Assembly: GCF_032362555.1 (NCBI RefSeq)
Contig: NC_083522.1
Coordinates: 9,264,501 to 9,328,500 of the forward strand
Length of the DNA stretch: 64,000 nucleotides
Direction of reading: 5' to 3'
From: Amyelois transitella
Taxonomy: Eukaryota; Arthropoda; Insecta; Lepidoptera; Pyralidae
Of the stretch, positions 39,301-47,110 are shown in pieces. The position numbers and the translations under genes are program-made. Each line of letters begins with the position of its first letter. The stretch's first letter is position 1. The notes beneath the pieces were generated by a model, which saw only the letters and a list, made by a program, of their open reading frames with translations, was not told the origin of the DNA and did not search any database.

Positions 39301-42300
39301 AATCATTCCATTATTAACATTATCAATTAAAACATGAAAGACGATGCTTGTTCAATCTATAGAAAAAATCCTTCATCTTTATGGCCCTTAATTTTTTTTT
39401 TAATTCTCGTTCGAGTTATCAAACCATCATCAACAAATACCAACTTAAGATTTCCTCTTATCAAAAATTTGCAAACTGGAAACCTTTGGAAACCCTCGAC
39501 CTACCTCCGCAGAAGCGTCACCCGCCACGCTCTCCGTCAACTGACCTTAATGTCCAGCTCAAAGTACCCCGAAAGGGGGGAGGATCGTACCCTGACGTGG
39601 GGGGGCATCGGCACGGGTCCTCTTGACGGGGGTGTCGGAGCCCCGGGGGGTATCGCCCGGCCTCTCTCCCGGAGGGCAGGGTGAGGACCAACTCCGCGTA
39701 TTGGTGGCCGCTCTTGTTTTAGTGCTAGAAAAAAAAAGGTTTTTTTTACATATTTAAACCATGACATGGATCCATTATGTTAGTTTGTTACTAGCTTTTA
39801 TTGTTAATATGGTTATACACACAAATGGAAAACTTGTGCATTCCAGTAAGCATGGAAATATCTTTTAAGTCTTATGATCGAAGTTTTAAGTACATGATTC
39901 TTTACAAATAATCGAAATTTTCTTGCAAAGTTTAGTTATTTATTGGTAATGGTAAAAACATCTCAAAATATTATAACAGATTATTGACATTATAACAAGA
40001 GCTTTAGAATACATAATTAGTCAAACAATAAAACCAAATTGCATGTAGAAACTTCAGAATAAAACTACCCCTTAGGAATCCAGGATCGAACTCTAGTACA
40101 AAATTCCATTCTGATGCTACAGTATAACAACCAACATTCACATAAACCTATTTGTAGAATAACGAGGATTCCAGTATTTCAATAGAACAATTTACATCAA
40201 TCCCATGTGTCATACAGGGTGCATGTGTTCACTGGCTACTTCCTAATTTAGTACATTCCGACCGCCGGTGACTCACTGATTGACAGCGTAATGAAACTGC
40301 TCATTGTTCTACTGTTGTATCTAAAATTTGATGTTAAGTACACGCCAATGACGCTCAGAGTTGCTAAAGCTATATAAAAAATATTTTTTTATGTCTTTCT
40401 CTTTGTTCTATTCACATATGATATGGGTGTCTTCAAAAATTCTCCAATATTCATCTTGGCGTTTCTCAAACTCTCAGTAATTTTGCGATCACATTAAATG
40501 ATTTCCACGTTTGTTTCAAATTATTATTAAGTAATACATTTGAGAACCTACTAATCATTCAATGAACTAAAAACTACCTTAACACTTAAAAGCCGGTTAC
40601 AGCATTCAAAAATTTAGAGCTGAGCGTAATAAAAAATAATTTTCAATGTTATAGATAACGGAATCTGAAATTAAGAATTATTATTATTTACTATTTTCTT
40701 AATAATACCGAGGTAAACGAACTCATTAATTATTGTTTGTTACTGATCCGCTACACAGACTATATAGGCTAATTGAGGTAAATTGAGTACAATATATTAA
40801 TTTATTGTAAACTCAACATTTACATAACAGCAAACTTCACATGATTAAATTCGCTACCGCTTATCACTCGAGCGTTGACCATAAAAAATACGACCTACTA
40901 AGTCAATTGGCACATTACCTAATTTGTTTAAAAACCATATGGGAACCAAGGCCCGTTTGTTAACACTATACTAACATAAATAAATATAGGCAGAGTTAAT
41001 TGTCAACATGTGCACAACATAATTGAAAGCGAAACGTATTAGTGGAACACTCACGATGTAATTTGAAATTTTTAAGTTACTGGGTAATGTTATGACTGGT
41101 TTTGTATTAATTATTGCTTTATTTTAAGAGCACGCTATGTCTTGGTACTTTTAAATAGTAGACTATTTGCAAAATAAAAATTCTCTTCACGTGATGTTTA
41201 TGTACCTATGTGTAGCGTAAAAATACATATAGTAACATACCTACGTTTTAGTACCTTAACTTAGTTTTAGTTTTTAAATTGAAGTTCCTATAAATACTTG
41301 ATCGAAACTTTAAATAAAAGGCGAAAAAGAACCTGTCAAAATTGCAAATAAAAGATAAAGTTTCTTAATAATATTGCAAATCTAAATAAATCAGAGCAAA
41401 CTCAATATTTATTACAATTTAAATTAATTTATCAATAACTTGATGGCAGGTTTCCCTTAAACCAATATTTAGTTCAACTTTTAAAGATAGATCTAAGTTA
41501 TATTTTTAAGTTGAAAAATTAACTTGAGTACCAACGCTTATTGGTCACCGAAGTAATGAACAAATTAACTATAAGTCGCGAACAGAATATAAAGGATCCA
41601 ATTTATAAACCTATAATTGTCTCCATAGCAAAGAAAGTATAGCCAACCTGAAAAAAAACACTTAAGCTAGCTTCAGATGGGAAAAATTATCTTGCAATTC
41701 TTCCTCGAAATTAAGAAAAAAATTTTATTTTTTTTAATTTAACTACATAATTGAAAAGAACGAATGGTCGGAACGGAAAGAATGGTCATTAGTTTTTTTT
41801 TTCATTTCGTTATATTTTTTTAAGTTGACTCTCGTTGGTTATTTTTTTACTTGGGATTCTTCCTTAAGGCGACGGGCTAGCAACCTGTCACTTTATATGA
41901 ATCTCAATTCTATCAGTAAGCCAAACAGCTAAACGCGGCCTATTAGTATTTTCAAGACTATTGGCTCTGTCTACCCCGCATGGGAAATAGACATAATTAT
42001 ATGTACCATCCCTATCTGTTTTATGTTGTTTTGTATGTTTTACTCTTATGGTGCAATAAAGAGTTTTATCTATCTATCTATCTATGGATGTATGTATGGT
42101 TATTTTATTTTTTTTGTGTCGTTCCGTGTAACTATCACGCGTCCGCTTCTGCCATAGACCACCGGCCTTCCTAAGTGACAATATGTCGTCAAAACTTTTG
42201 TTCTTGGCCGAGAGGCCGCTCCAAACGGGTATTACTTGAAACGGACAATGTAATGTCTATTTGCATTCAGAGCGTACCTCGAGTGGGTTTATTGGTGGAA

Positions 42301-45300
42301 TTCTTGGTTGGGAGGCGACGCTTTGAGCGATTTGGAAAATATGCTTCAAACATATGTAGGTACAGTTAGGATCAAATGTACAAAGAATCCAATGTCGTAT
42401 CTAATGTCCTTTTGGGACTGTTTAAATGATAAAAATAACCTTTGGATTTCTTCTTCCAAATGCAATAGACTTTGCACGTACCTAATCTTTACTTTAAAGC
42501 GATAATTCGCTTTTACGCAGAGATCAAATATGTTCGTGTGGTTCCCGGCAACACTAAAAAAAGTATAGGACCAGTCCATCTCGTTCCCATGGATGTCGTA
42601 AAAGGTGACTAAGGGATAGGCTTATAAACTCGGGATTCTTTTTTTAGGCAATAGGCTGGTAACCTGACACTATTTGAATCTTAATCTATATTGAATCAAA
42701 GGCCACCTGCACTCTTGAGATGTGAAGAGAAGATTATGACAGTCATTTGAAAATTAAATTTCTATCGTATTTAAAAATTGGTAAATAAATAGAACCGCCG
42801 AGCTTGCATGAAGAGAGTTATGAATGTGGATGAAGCGAAGGAAGTATGCAGAGATCGTGGCAAGTGGAAAGAAGTAGTCTCTGCCTACCCGTCCGGGAAA
42901 GAGGCGTCATTTTAAGTATGTTATGTTAAATAGAACTAAGTAGGTACAGATAGTAAAATGACATGCGAGTACAGCACACAAACCATACTTGCGTGTGCGT
43001 CCCTAAATTTATTTACCAAACCCACCCACGATCCAGCTAGCGTAACTCTGATTGATGGGCTAAAAGACTTATGAATCACTATTTACTACACAACTTGCCA
43101 AATTATTTAAAACTGCACTACTTTTACTTCTATTTATTAGTTACATATTTTATTTTTATTTACGAACTTTTTGTTACACTCGGAATTTGGAGAAATACCT
43201 ACTCTCGCTGATCGCTTTGAGTGGCTCTAACAAACCCGCCTCATACTACATCCCAAGAAACCATCTAACTCCGCACCTCTAGAGAGGAGCCCGACCAATC
43301 CAAGACTAAGAGAGAGGACTTGGACTTGGAGTACCCTGACTTACAGGTTCTAACACGAAGCGACTCCCGTCTGATCTCCGCAACCTCTGCAGGAGAACCT
43401 TATCCAATATTGGGTCAAATTCAATGGTCGTAAGAAACCTATTACACGGGAAAAACACTTCTGCAGTCACCTTTTGTTTTGCAGCTATGCGTTATCTATT
43501 AGACAGTTAAATCGTTGGAGCCCTTTCCGAGATCCTGATTATATATATAATATACAAGAATTGCTCGTTTAAATATATTAGATAGATGAAGATAATATAG
43601 TTGTAGATAAATCTTGGCATTAACCTGGAAAAGTACTTCTGAATCAAAGGTGCTGTAAACAGTTATATAGTATCCACCAAAATCTCAAGAGTATCCGAAA
43701 CCGACGTGCTTACATGAAGAGTTATGAATGTGGATGAAGCGAAAGAAGTATGCAGGGATTGTTGCAAGTGGAAAATTGCGGTCTCTGCCTACCCTACCGG
43801 GAAGGAGGCGTGATTTATATGGATGTATGTTTCAAAATCTCAAAATCTTTTAAAAGATTTCCTGAATACGGCATGATGACGGACAAATTGGGAATATTCC
43901 CATACCAAAATGGTTCCAGAATTTCATACCTTTGACCGTCATTCGCCCATTTCTATCCAGCAGCGGCATTTCTAACAATAAGGTATATTACAACTGCGTG
44001 GGAGGTCTAATTTCCTTGGCGGAATCACGAATGCGTCTGCCAAACCTCCGACATTCTTGTTTTTGGTCAGCATTTTACGCAACACTCTACCTACATACCA
44101 CAGTAACATTGCACAAGAAAATTCGTCGCTAAAACACGTAGAATGACGAAAATAACATGTAACAAGTGGGCATACATACATCTACATCGATTGTCGTGAG
44201 CAAACTAATTTGTGTGCAAATAGCCTTTATGGAAACACTGAGCGAAGTCCGTCATCCATAATGCTCGATATTCAAATAATTTGAAATTTTAATTGGTTTC
44301 TTAAAAAAAAAACGCGCGGGTAAATAAACGTTAATTACGACGAATTAACAAGATATATTTCGCCGATAGAGTCAATAAAATTTTAAGCAGTTTAATTTTA
44401 TAAATTTGGAACAATAAGCTTCGTTTTTAAGAGGAATAGTATATATATACATATAGTGCTTGATTAATTTTAATATTGGTAAATTACAAATTACTTATTG
44501 TGTACATAAATATGTATAAGACTTTTTAAGAAACGTCATTCCATGCTGGTTGTCGATTGAAAACTTTAGTTAGTAATACACTCATTATTCATGCAGCATT
44601 AGTTAACTCCACAAAATCCCACTAACTGTCCGGTATAGTCCAGGAATTGTAGGCCTGGTGCGAGCTCAGACTCATCACGGACACTCCAAAGTGTTCCTTC
44701 AGGCATGAACTGTTGCTATTCTTCATCGTATCAAGCAGCATTTTTGTTGTTTTTCCAACATTTTCACTTCTTTTCAGGAACACCGCTATGTCCAAGCCGC
44801 AGGTTTCGTTGACATATTTACGGCATTCGTATGCTGCATACGGTGACTTGATGTCTCCGTTGACTATGTTGTTGCATACTTCATTGATGATCTCGAGTAC
44901 GGCTACTTCAGATTCGAATAGCACTTCGCAGCACCCTGGAGAGTAACTTTATTGTTTGTTGTTTTTTTGATACTAAAAGATATTTTAAGAATGACTCCTC
45001 AATTTTCATTGTGAAATATTGCAAAAGTATTGGCAAAACTGTTAATTTGTAATTTTATTTTGCATAAAAACAATTTATGTTCAGTAGATAACCTAGTATT
45101 TTTTTGTAGAATTTAGAAAATCATAAAGACTTTTTACCATCTTGATGAATCATTTTAATTAAATTATGACAGAAATTTTAAATTTGTATTCAAAAAACTC
45201 CTGGTCTTATTTTGATAAAATTTGTCACAAAAACATTAGACTTACAGGTATTGTTTTTATAGGTATTCCTATGAGGAGGCAAAAGTCCTCCTTGGCAAAA

Positions 45301-46596
45301 GTCTAGCTTTTAATTATTATAACTGGCTATAAACTTGATTATTTTCCTGCACCTAACAGGTTTTTATTTGCACTTACAAAAAACCATTGATGCATAAAAC
45401 TGCATATTATATGGAAAATGTAATACTTGTTTTCAAAGACTTACAACAGAATTATTATGATATTAATATATTTTGTAAAATATAAATTGTCAAGTGATGT
45501 TGAAAATAATGAATAAAATTTTTTAATTTTAATTCAATATCTAAAAACTATCTAGATGTTGTACTGTAAGTACCTTCATTTTAAGACAGACAAAATTTTG
45601 TCTGTAATAATTTGGTATGAGATAAAAGTATTCTAGCTCTTAATTTTTTTTTAATATTTATATTGGCACCTGCTGGTGATAAGAATTAAATTATAACTCT
45701 CGAGTTGCAATACAGCGGAGTTATAAAAGATAATATTTTGCATTCTAGATAGTATTTTTTTTAAGATTTATATGTATATCACCAAAAAGGATCAACTTAG
45801 CGAATGAAATAAGAGTTCTCCAATTACTGTGATTGAGCTTATGGGAGTAGTATGATGCATTTCCCCCAATACTATTAACATTTTTTTTTTAAGTTTTATC
45901 ATTTTGTATGCAAAAGGATTTTTTTACAGATGGACTCAAGATATATGTACTTTTGTGAAGGAAATATTGAGATAAACTTTATCTCAAATTAAATAAATCA
46001 TTTAATTAAACCAGCCTAATTGATATTTCTCTTGAAGTGTTTTTTAAAAAACAATACAGGTACCTATTTTTATCATTTTTTCTATTACAATATTAAAAGT
46101 TTTCAATGCAGCTTGCATTTAATATTCCATCTAGGATTAATTCAATAGCTATTATGACGTAGTTGATAGTAAATAACTGGACCAGCTCATGTTTACTTAG
46201 CAATATCTCGTCTTGCAAATATAGAAACTGGTAGCAACTGAAATTTAACACATTTATATAACATATGGGTACCACACAATACTCCAATACCCAAGGCTGA
46301 TATGACATCAGCTGCAGTGTAGTGTTAATTCGTCAGCCGTACGCGGCGTATAATTAGATTAAAACTTCTAAACAGGCGCGACACGCCGCTAGCCGACTTG
46401 CTATTGACATTGAGCTTGAGTTAAAAATACCGACTTTACCTGCCTCCCGGTCGAACTTGTTCGGCTTTAGCTGCTCCTGCGTGTGGCCCAGGATCAGCGG
46501 CGACAGGATCCTGGGCCACAACACCGCGAAACACCCCACAACAATCACTAATACGAACATCGTCTTCCGAGGACCCAACACCTCCTCGTTCGCCAT
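18335..46596 (-). CDS. ric3: RIC3, acetylcholine receptor chaperone (12+ exons)
   Basis: ER membrane chaperone promoting folding and assembly of nicotinic acetylcholine receptors. Exons in transcript order: 46596-46440, 39724-39546, 30517-30380, 29790-29682, 29442-29422 (21 nt), 29130 to about 29039, 27012-26933, 25917-25345, 22024-21896, 20796-20724, 20243-20185, 18469-18335. Each junction is GT-AG and all phases match except exon 6 to 7. Exon 1 encodes MANEEVLGPRKTM and the first membrane segment (VLVIVVGCFAVLWPRI). Exon 2 is Pro/Arg-rich (ALRERGRAIPPG). Exon 3 encodes PIPGMRPPLG and the second membrane segment (FVMPIYTICIIVFFVYTL), the RIC3 hallmark. Exons 6 and 7 form the coiled coil (ALRARLAETERAMQRIV; GLVAEVQQQMEA). 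Exons 8-12 are a long Glu/Pro-rich tail ending EVEPQKVENKPKQG. About 580 residues. A mariner occupies the last intron. The exon 6-7 phase gap implies a small unplaced exon. Confidence 0.9.
18621..19936 (-). mobile_element. Mariner transposon with readable ends
   Basis: About 1.3 kb, inserted in the last RIC3 intron in the gene's orientation. Imperfect terminal inverted repeats: GTCAAGAAAGTAGCAGGAA at 18625-18643, and the inverse of GTCAGAAAAGTATCGGGAA at 19914-19932. TA dinucleotides lie just outside (18619-18620 and about 19939), as expected for mariner. Exact ends are uncertain by a few bases. Confidence 0.85.
18670..19743 (-). CDS. Mariner transposase, apparently intact
   Basis: Cut-and-paste transposase that excises and inserts the element at TA sites. 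357 codons from the ATG at 19743 (MDKNIEQRVCLKFCIANGIS), the usual mariner length. The frame is open a further 25 codons upstream, but that part is hydrophobic and unlike the family. N-terminal helix-turn-helix regions (YEWYKAFKSGRDVMEDLPRS; REIATELSVSHESIRTIL) are followed by the catalytic domain: TGDETWVYEFD, HHDNAPSH and YSPDMAPADFF. Exactly 34 residues separate the second and third aspartates, giving the mariner D,D34D signature. No stop or frameshift, so the copy is young or selected. Subfamily not decided. Confidence 0.96.
   Translation of the reverse strand: MDKNIEQRVCLKFCIANGISCSESLKMLQKAYGESTLSKTRAYEWYKAFKSGRDVMEDLPRSGRPSTSATEVNIAKVKEIVTENPHSTLREIATELSVSHESIRTILTNNLGMKHVAARLVPKDLNFFQKLNRMRVAEDMLERVNSDPTFMKRIVTGDETWVYEFDMQTSQQASEWRLPTEPKPKKPRQSRSKVKVMLTVFFDYRGVVHSEFLPEGQTVNKEYYLSVMRRLREQIRRKRPDLWKENSWILHHDNAPSHKAIIVNEFLTKHSTNTIEQPPYSPDMAPADFFLFPKLKLPLRGTRFQSVEDIKENSRRELTSIPETAFKKCFDDWIIRWRKCIVSKGAYFEGDKINLDE
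19990..20115 (-). mobile_element. Family D fragment with family A end
   Basis: Contains the antisense of the CTCTGCCTACCC / GGGAAAGAGGCGTGA tail of a non-LTR retroelement ORF, then family A-like CCCTTAGTCGCTTTTTACGA. Confidence 0.6.
20289..20445 (+). repeat. Family C fragment fused to a family A tail
   Basis: GAAAATGCTGCAGTGTAGTT to GGAATCGGTAGTAGTT, then directly GTTGGCTCTGTCTACCCCGC and a short TATA tail. Confidence 0.65.
20888..21147 (-). mobile_element. Lep1-like mini-Helitron, full length
   Basis: Minus copy. The 3' end CTAG with a hairpin (GCGACTTCGGCCGCG) is at 20888 and the 5' TCTATACTAATATTATAAAG end at 21147. Lies in a RIC3 intron. Confidence 0.8.
21236..21498 (+). mobile_element. 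Family A repeat, full length
   Basis: GTGCCG...CGGCAC head hairpin to TATGTACGTATG tail; within a RIC3 intron, antisense to the gene. Confidence 0.88.
21505..21842 (+). mobile_element. Family B SINE, full length
   Basis: Well-preserved copy: GGTTCAAATCCCACCTCAGC B box, CCGATGCTCTTACGGTGAGG, ACCCAATCCAGGATCCATGG, CCAGGAGGAAGAA tail. It ends about 54 bp from RIC3 exon 9 (21896). Confidence 0.8.
22075..22345 (+). mobile_element. Two consecutive family A 3' parts
   Basis: A 5'-truncated copy (22075-22256, with (TATG)n tail) is followed at once by a second 3' fragment (22262-22342). Both end CTACCCCGCAAGGG. Confidence 0.75.
22343..23880. other. AT-rich RIC3 intron, one unplaced repeat
   Basis: About 22930-23400 holds GGAACCCTTATAATTTCGCC followed by CATG(TCTG)n and TTTTGCTCAGAAACTTTCAG, wording seen in dispersed insect elements. 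The rest is featureless. Confidence 0.4.
23936..24028 (-). other. Candidate RIC3 cassette exon (93 bp)
   Basis: A very GC-rich island inside an AT-rich intron. On the minus strand it runs from TATGTAG/GTG to GCG/GTGAGC, is 31 codons long, open, and phase 0 at both ends. It could therefore be included between exons 8 and 9 without frame change. It would encode an Ala/Pro-rich insert (PWRRVAPPEPPLAAPRPA). The acceptor pyrimidine tract is weak. Confidence 0.35.
24164..24226. repeat. Foldback with about 30-bp arms
   Basis: ACCCGGACTAAGTC at the left end pairs perfectly with GACTTAGTCCGGGT at the right end. Inner arms (AATAATGATT/AATCATTATT) also pair. Intronic. Confidence 0.85.
24586..24697. mobile_element. 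MITE-like foldback (family E)
   Basis: Perfect terminal 9-mers GCATGGCAC/GTGCCATGC flank imperfectly self-complementary arms (ACTATAGCTGT / ACAGCCATAGT). Related sequences lie at about 52975 and 54388. Confidence 0.6.
25925..26880. other. AT-rich RIC3 intron, nothing recognised
   Basis: Long A/T runs; no repeat family or exon signal seen. Confidence 0.4.
27020..28560. other. RIC3 intron between exons 6 and 7
   Basis: AT-rich. It should contain at least one short coding exon, because exon 6 can only end in phase 0 and exon 7 needs phase 1. One mechanically fitting candidate is a 16-bp segment at 28347-28362. Confidence 0.4.
28570..28644 (-). other. Candidate short alternative last exon of RIC3
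   Basis: A minus-strand acceptor GATATTAG/CTA in phase 0 opens 24 codons (LAYGMVEEYLYTHDQNNGQT, then NLSF) and a TAG. It would join in frame to either exon 6 donor and end the protein after the coiled coil. The polypyrimidine tract is poor, so this is a suggestion only. Confidence 0.22.
28793..28843. repeat. Foldback with 23-bp arms
   Basis: Arms beginning CTCCGCGTGTGTAAACG pair with one mismatch around a 5-nt loop. RIC3 intron. Confidence 0.85.
30008..30266 (-). mobile_element. Family A repeat, full length
   Basis: Minus copy, from the CATA-rich tail to the GTGCCG...CGGCAC head, in the RIC3 intron after exon 3. Confidence 0.88.
30540..30650 (-). mobile_element. Family A repeat, tail half
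   Basis: Tail part of a minus copy starting only 22 bp upstream of the RIC3 exon 3 boundary at 30517. It abuts a full copy. Confidence 0.8.
30651..30919 (-). mobile_element. Family A repeat, full length
   Basis: Minus copy sharing the private variant ACTAACAGGCCACGGTCAGC with the adjacent half copy, so one arose from the other locally. Confidence 0.88.
31022..31267 (+). mobile_element. Family A repeat
   Basis: Plus copy with a diverged head (GTATGGTTGCCAGCGACAAT) and a lost microsatellite tail. Confidence 0.78.
31268..31500 (+). repeat. Retroposon tail fragment plus family C repeat
   Basis: ACAGGTGGACTTAATTCCAC and GGCATTCTCTGCCAG (same wording at 61450) join a family C copy with GGAAGCGGCAGTAAACTTAG and TTGACGTCAACCAATG. 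Confidence 0.65.
31500..32610. other. AT-rich RIC3 intron, nothing recognised
   Basis: No exon or repeat family found. Confidence 0.35.
32620..32742 (-). mobile_element. Family B SINE, 3' part
   Basis: Antisense TTCTTCCTCCTGGCTTTTAG to GAGTCAGGTTTTAACACGAA. Confidence 0.7.
32745..33825. other. RIC3 intron, nothing recognised
   Basis: A short minus-strand ORF at 32948-33151 has no splice or compositional support. Confidence 0.35.
33827..34000 (-). repeat. Retroposon-like repeat
   Basis: CTAG at the low end followed by CCCGCGACTTCGCCCGCATG and CCGGGATAAAAAGTAGCCTA, wording typical of lepidopteran elements. Confidence 0.55.
34091..34796. mobile_element. TATCGATA-rich element (family G) with a nested insertion
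   Basis: Left end TACACTAGTGTTGTCGATAG (34091-34110) is matched, inverted, by TACAGTAGCGTTGCCGTAGA (34777-34796). Both ends carry several TATCGATA/ACTATCGATAGT palindromes. A full family A copy lies inside at 34423-34670. A related end occurs at 54835-54980. Confidence 0.6.
34423..34670 (+). mobile_element. Family A repeat nested in family G
   Basis: GTGCCG...CGGCAC head to GGGATATAGACGAGACTAAATG; microsatellite tail eroded. Confidence 0.85.
35028..35237 (-). mobile_element. tRNA-derived SINE (family F)
   Basis: Minus copy with antisense B box GGGATTCGAACCCGGGACC and A-box-like CGCTGCGCCACAGAGGCC. Confidence 0.85.
35279..35482 (-). repeat. Family C interspersed repeat, full length
   Basis: Antisense copy starting AATTCAATTTTATTCTTTAT, with CCGTTTCCAAAGCGTCAGTG and AACGTCAACTTCACAAC. 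Confidence 0.7.
35490..35873 (-). mobile_element. Family A repeat split by an insertion
   Basis: Tail half 35490-35622 and head half about 35750-35873 (GTGCCGGCAACCACACGGCAC-like end) are separated by unrelated AT-rich DNA. Confidence 0.65.
36262..36519 (+). mobile_element. Lep1-like mini-Helitron, full length
   Basis: TCTATACTAATATTATAAAG start and CGCGGACGAAGTCGCGGGCA hairpin end, with the final CTAG changed to CTAA. Confidence 0.8.
36535..36750 (+). mobile_element. Family B SINE, partial
   Basis: TTCCCCTGCAAAGGTTGCGG, then ACTTACCCAATCCAGGAATT and the ACTAACGCGAAGAGG end. Confidence 0.65.
37099..37370 (+). mobile_element. Family A repeat, full length
   Basis: TGTGGTTCCCGGCACCAATA head to TATGCATGTATG tail. 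Confidence 0.87.
37371..39545. other. RIC3 intron, nothing recognised
   Basis: No repeat family or supported exon. Confidence 0.35.
39725..41840. other. RIC3 first-intron sequence, nothing recognised
   Basis: AT-rich upstream of exon 2; the acceptor tract of exon 2 (C2T9CTAG on the minus strand) sits at its left edge. Confidence 0.35.
41845..42005 (+). mobile_element. Family A repeat, 5'-truncated
   Basis: ACTTGGGATTCTTCCTTAAG to ATATGTACC; an imperfect (TCTA)n microsatellite follows at 42065. Confidence 0.7.
42535..42700 (+). mobile_element. Family A repeat, 3'-truncated
   Basis: GTGTGGTTCCCGGCAACACT head to ACTATTTGAATCTTAATC. Confidence 0.7.
42796..42925 (+). mobile_element. Non-LTR retroelement ORF C-terminus (family D)
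   Basis: Translates to [20 protein letters not shown] and [11 protein letters not shown], a repeated C-terminal remnant of a retroelement ORF, joined to a decayed ATGT tail. Confidence 0.65.
43248..43420 (-). mobile_element. Family B SINE, partial
   Basis: Antisense CACGAAGCGACTCCCGTCTG and CTCTAGAGAGGAGCCCG. Confidence 0.6.
43703..43832 (+). mobile_element. Non-LTR retroelement ORF C-terminus (family D)
   Basis: Same wording as 42796 (ATGAATGTGGATGAAGCGAA) with the GGAGGCGTGA end. Confidence 0.65.
44622..44935 (-). CDS. Cysteine-rich terminal exon, phase-compatible with RIC3 exon 1
   Basis: Strong acceptor CTCTCCAG/GG, then 103 open codons to TAG at 44622. It encodes CCEVLFESEVAVLEIINEVC, ECRKYVNETCGLDIAVFLKR, a SSCLKEHFGVSV motif and the end YNSWTIPDS. 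Six cysteines, and clearly coding-like. It starts in phase 1, so RIC3 exon 1 (46596-46440, ending in phase 1) joins it in frame. That would give a 156-residue protein with the exon 1 membrane anchor plus this domain instead of the RIC3 coiled coil. It could instead belong to an independent gene nested in the intron whose first exon I missed. I do not recognise the domain. Confidence 0.55.
44945..46435. other. RIC3 first intron, nothing further recognised
   Basis: AT-rich; a minus ORF at 46093-46308 lacks convincing splice sites. Confidence 0.35.
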
Positions 46597-47110
46597 TCTG
46601 TCGTCGTGTTTTTCGTATCGTTTCGTCACTCAAGCACACAGCCGGTCGCACTCTACGGGAACATCGTCGTGTGTGATATAAATAAAGATTTTCATTTCAT
46701 TTTACTCCCACGTTCGCCAGAAAGGAAAGCGCAATGACAGCTGTCAAAACGCCCGCCCTCTCCCGGCGAAAATTGTACGGGAGCGATCCGGTGATTTCCT
46801 TACGGGAGCATCCGCGCATCTTCAAATCTTCGTTTGCTGAAAGCCGGTGGATTGAGCTGGCTCGAAGTGACACAGCCGTATACGACGTCAAACAGCTATG
46901 CCGACTTCTTGCCTTCCCAGCCACCGGCCCGGTCTGTGTGGAGAAATCGGCGGAGCTCTAAACTGCAGTTCAAATATTGACAGAGTATATTTAAACGTAT
47001 GGCGGTCGAGCGTACGGCGCTCGCTGGTCGCAACTCGGTACAATATGCCTGGGCGCGGAGGCGGCGTGGGCTATTAACCCGTCCCCACCGCGAAGAGCAC
47101 TGCACGCGCT
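46597..47110 (-). promoter_or_regulatory. RIC3 5' UTR and promoter region
   Basis: GC- and CpG-richer than its surroundings, immediately upstream of the RIC3 start codon. Overlapping short ORFs on both strands reflect composition. Confidence 0.5.

Noticed and set aside
39334..39684. 116-aa plus-strand ORF in a GC-rich patch
   Set aside because: The patch is better explained by a minus-strand RIC3 exon with correct splice sites and phase.
46436..46961. Several short ORFs on both strands around the RIC3 start
   Set aside because: GC-rich promoter/exon 1 composition leaves many frames open; only the frame with the membrane segment and donor is supported.
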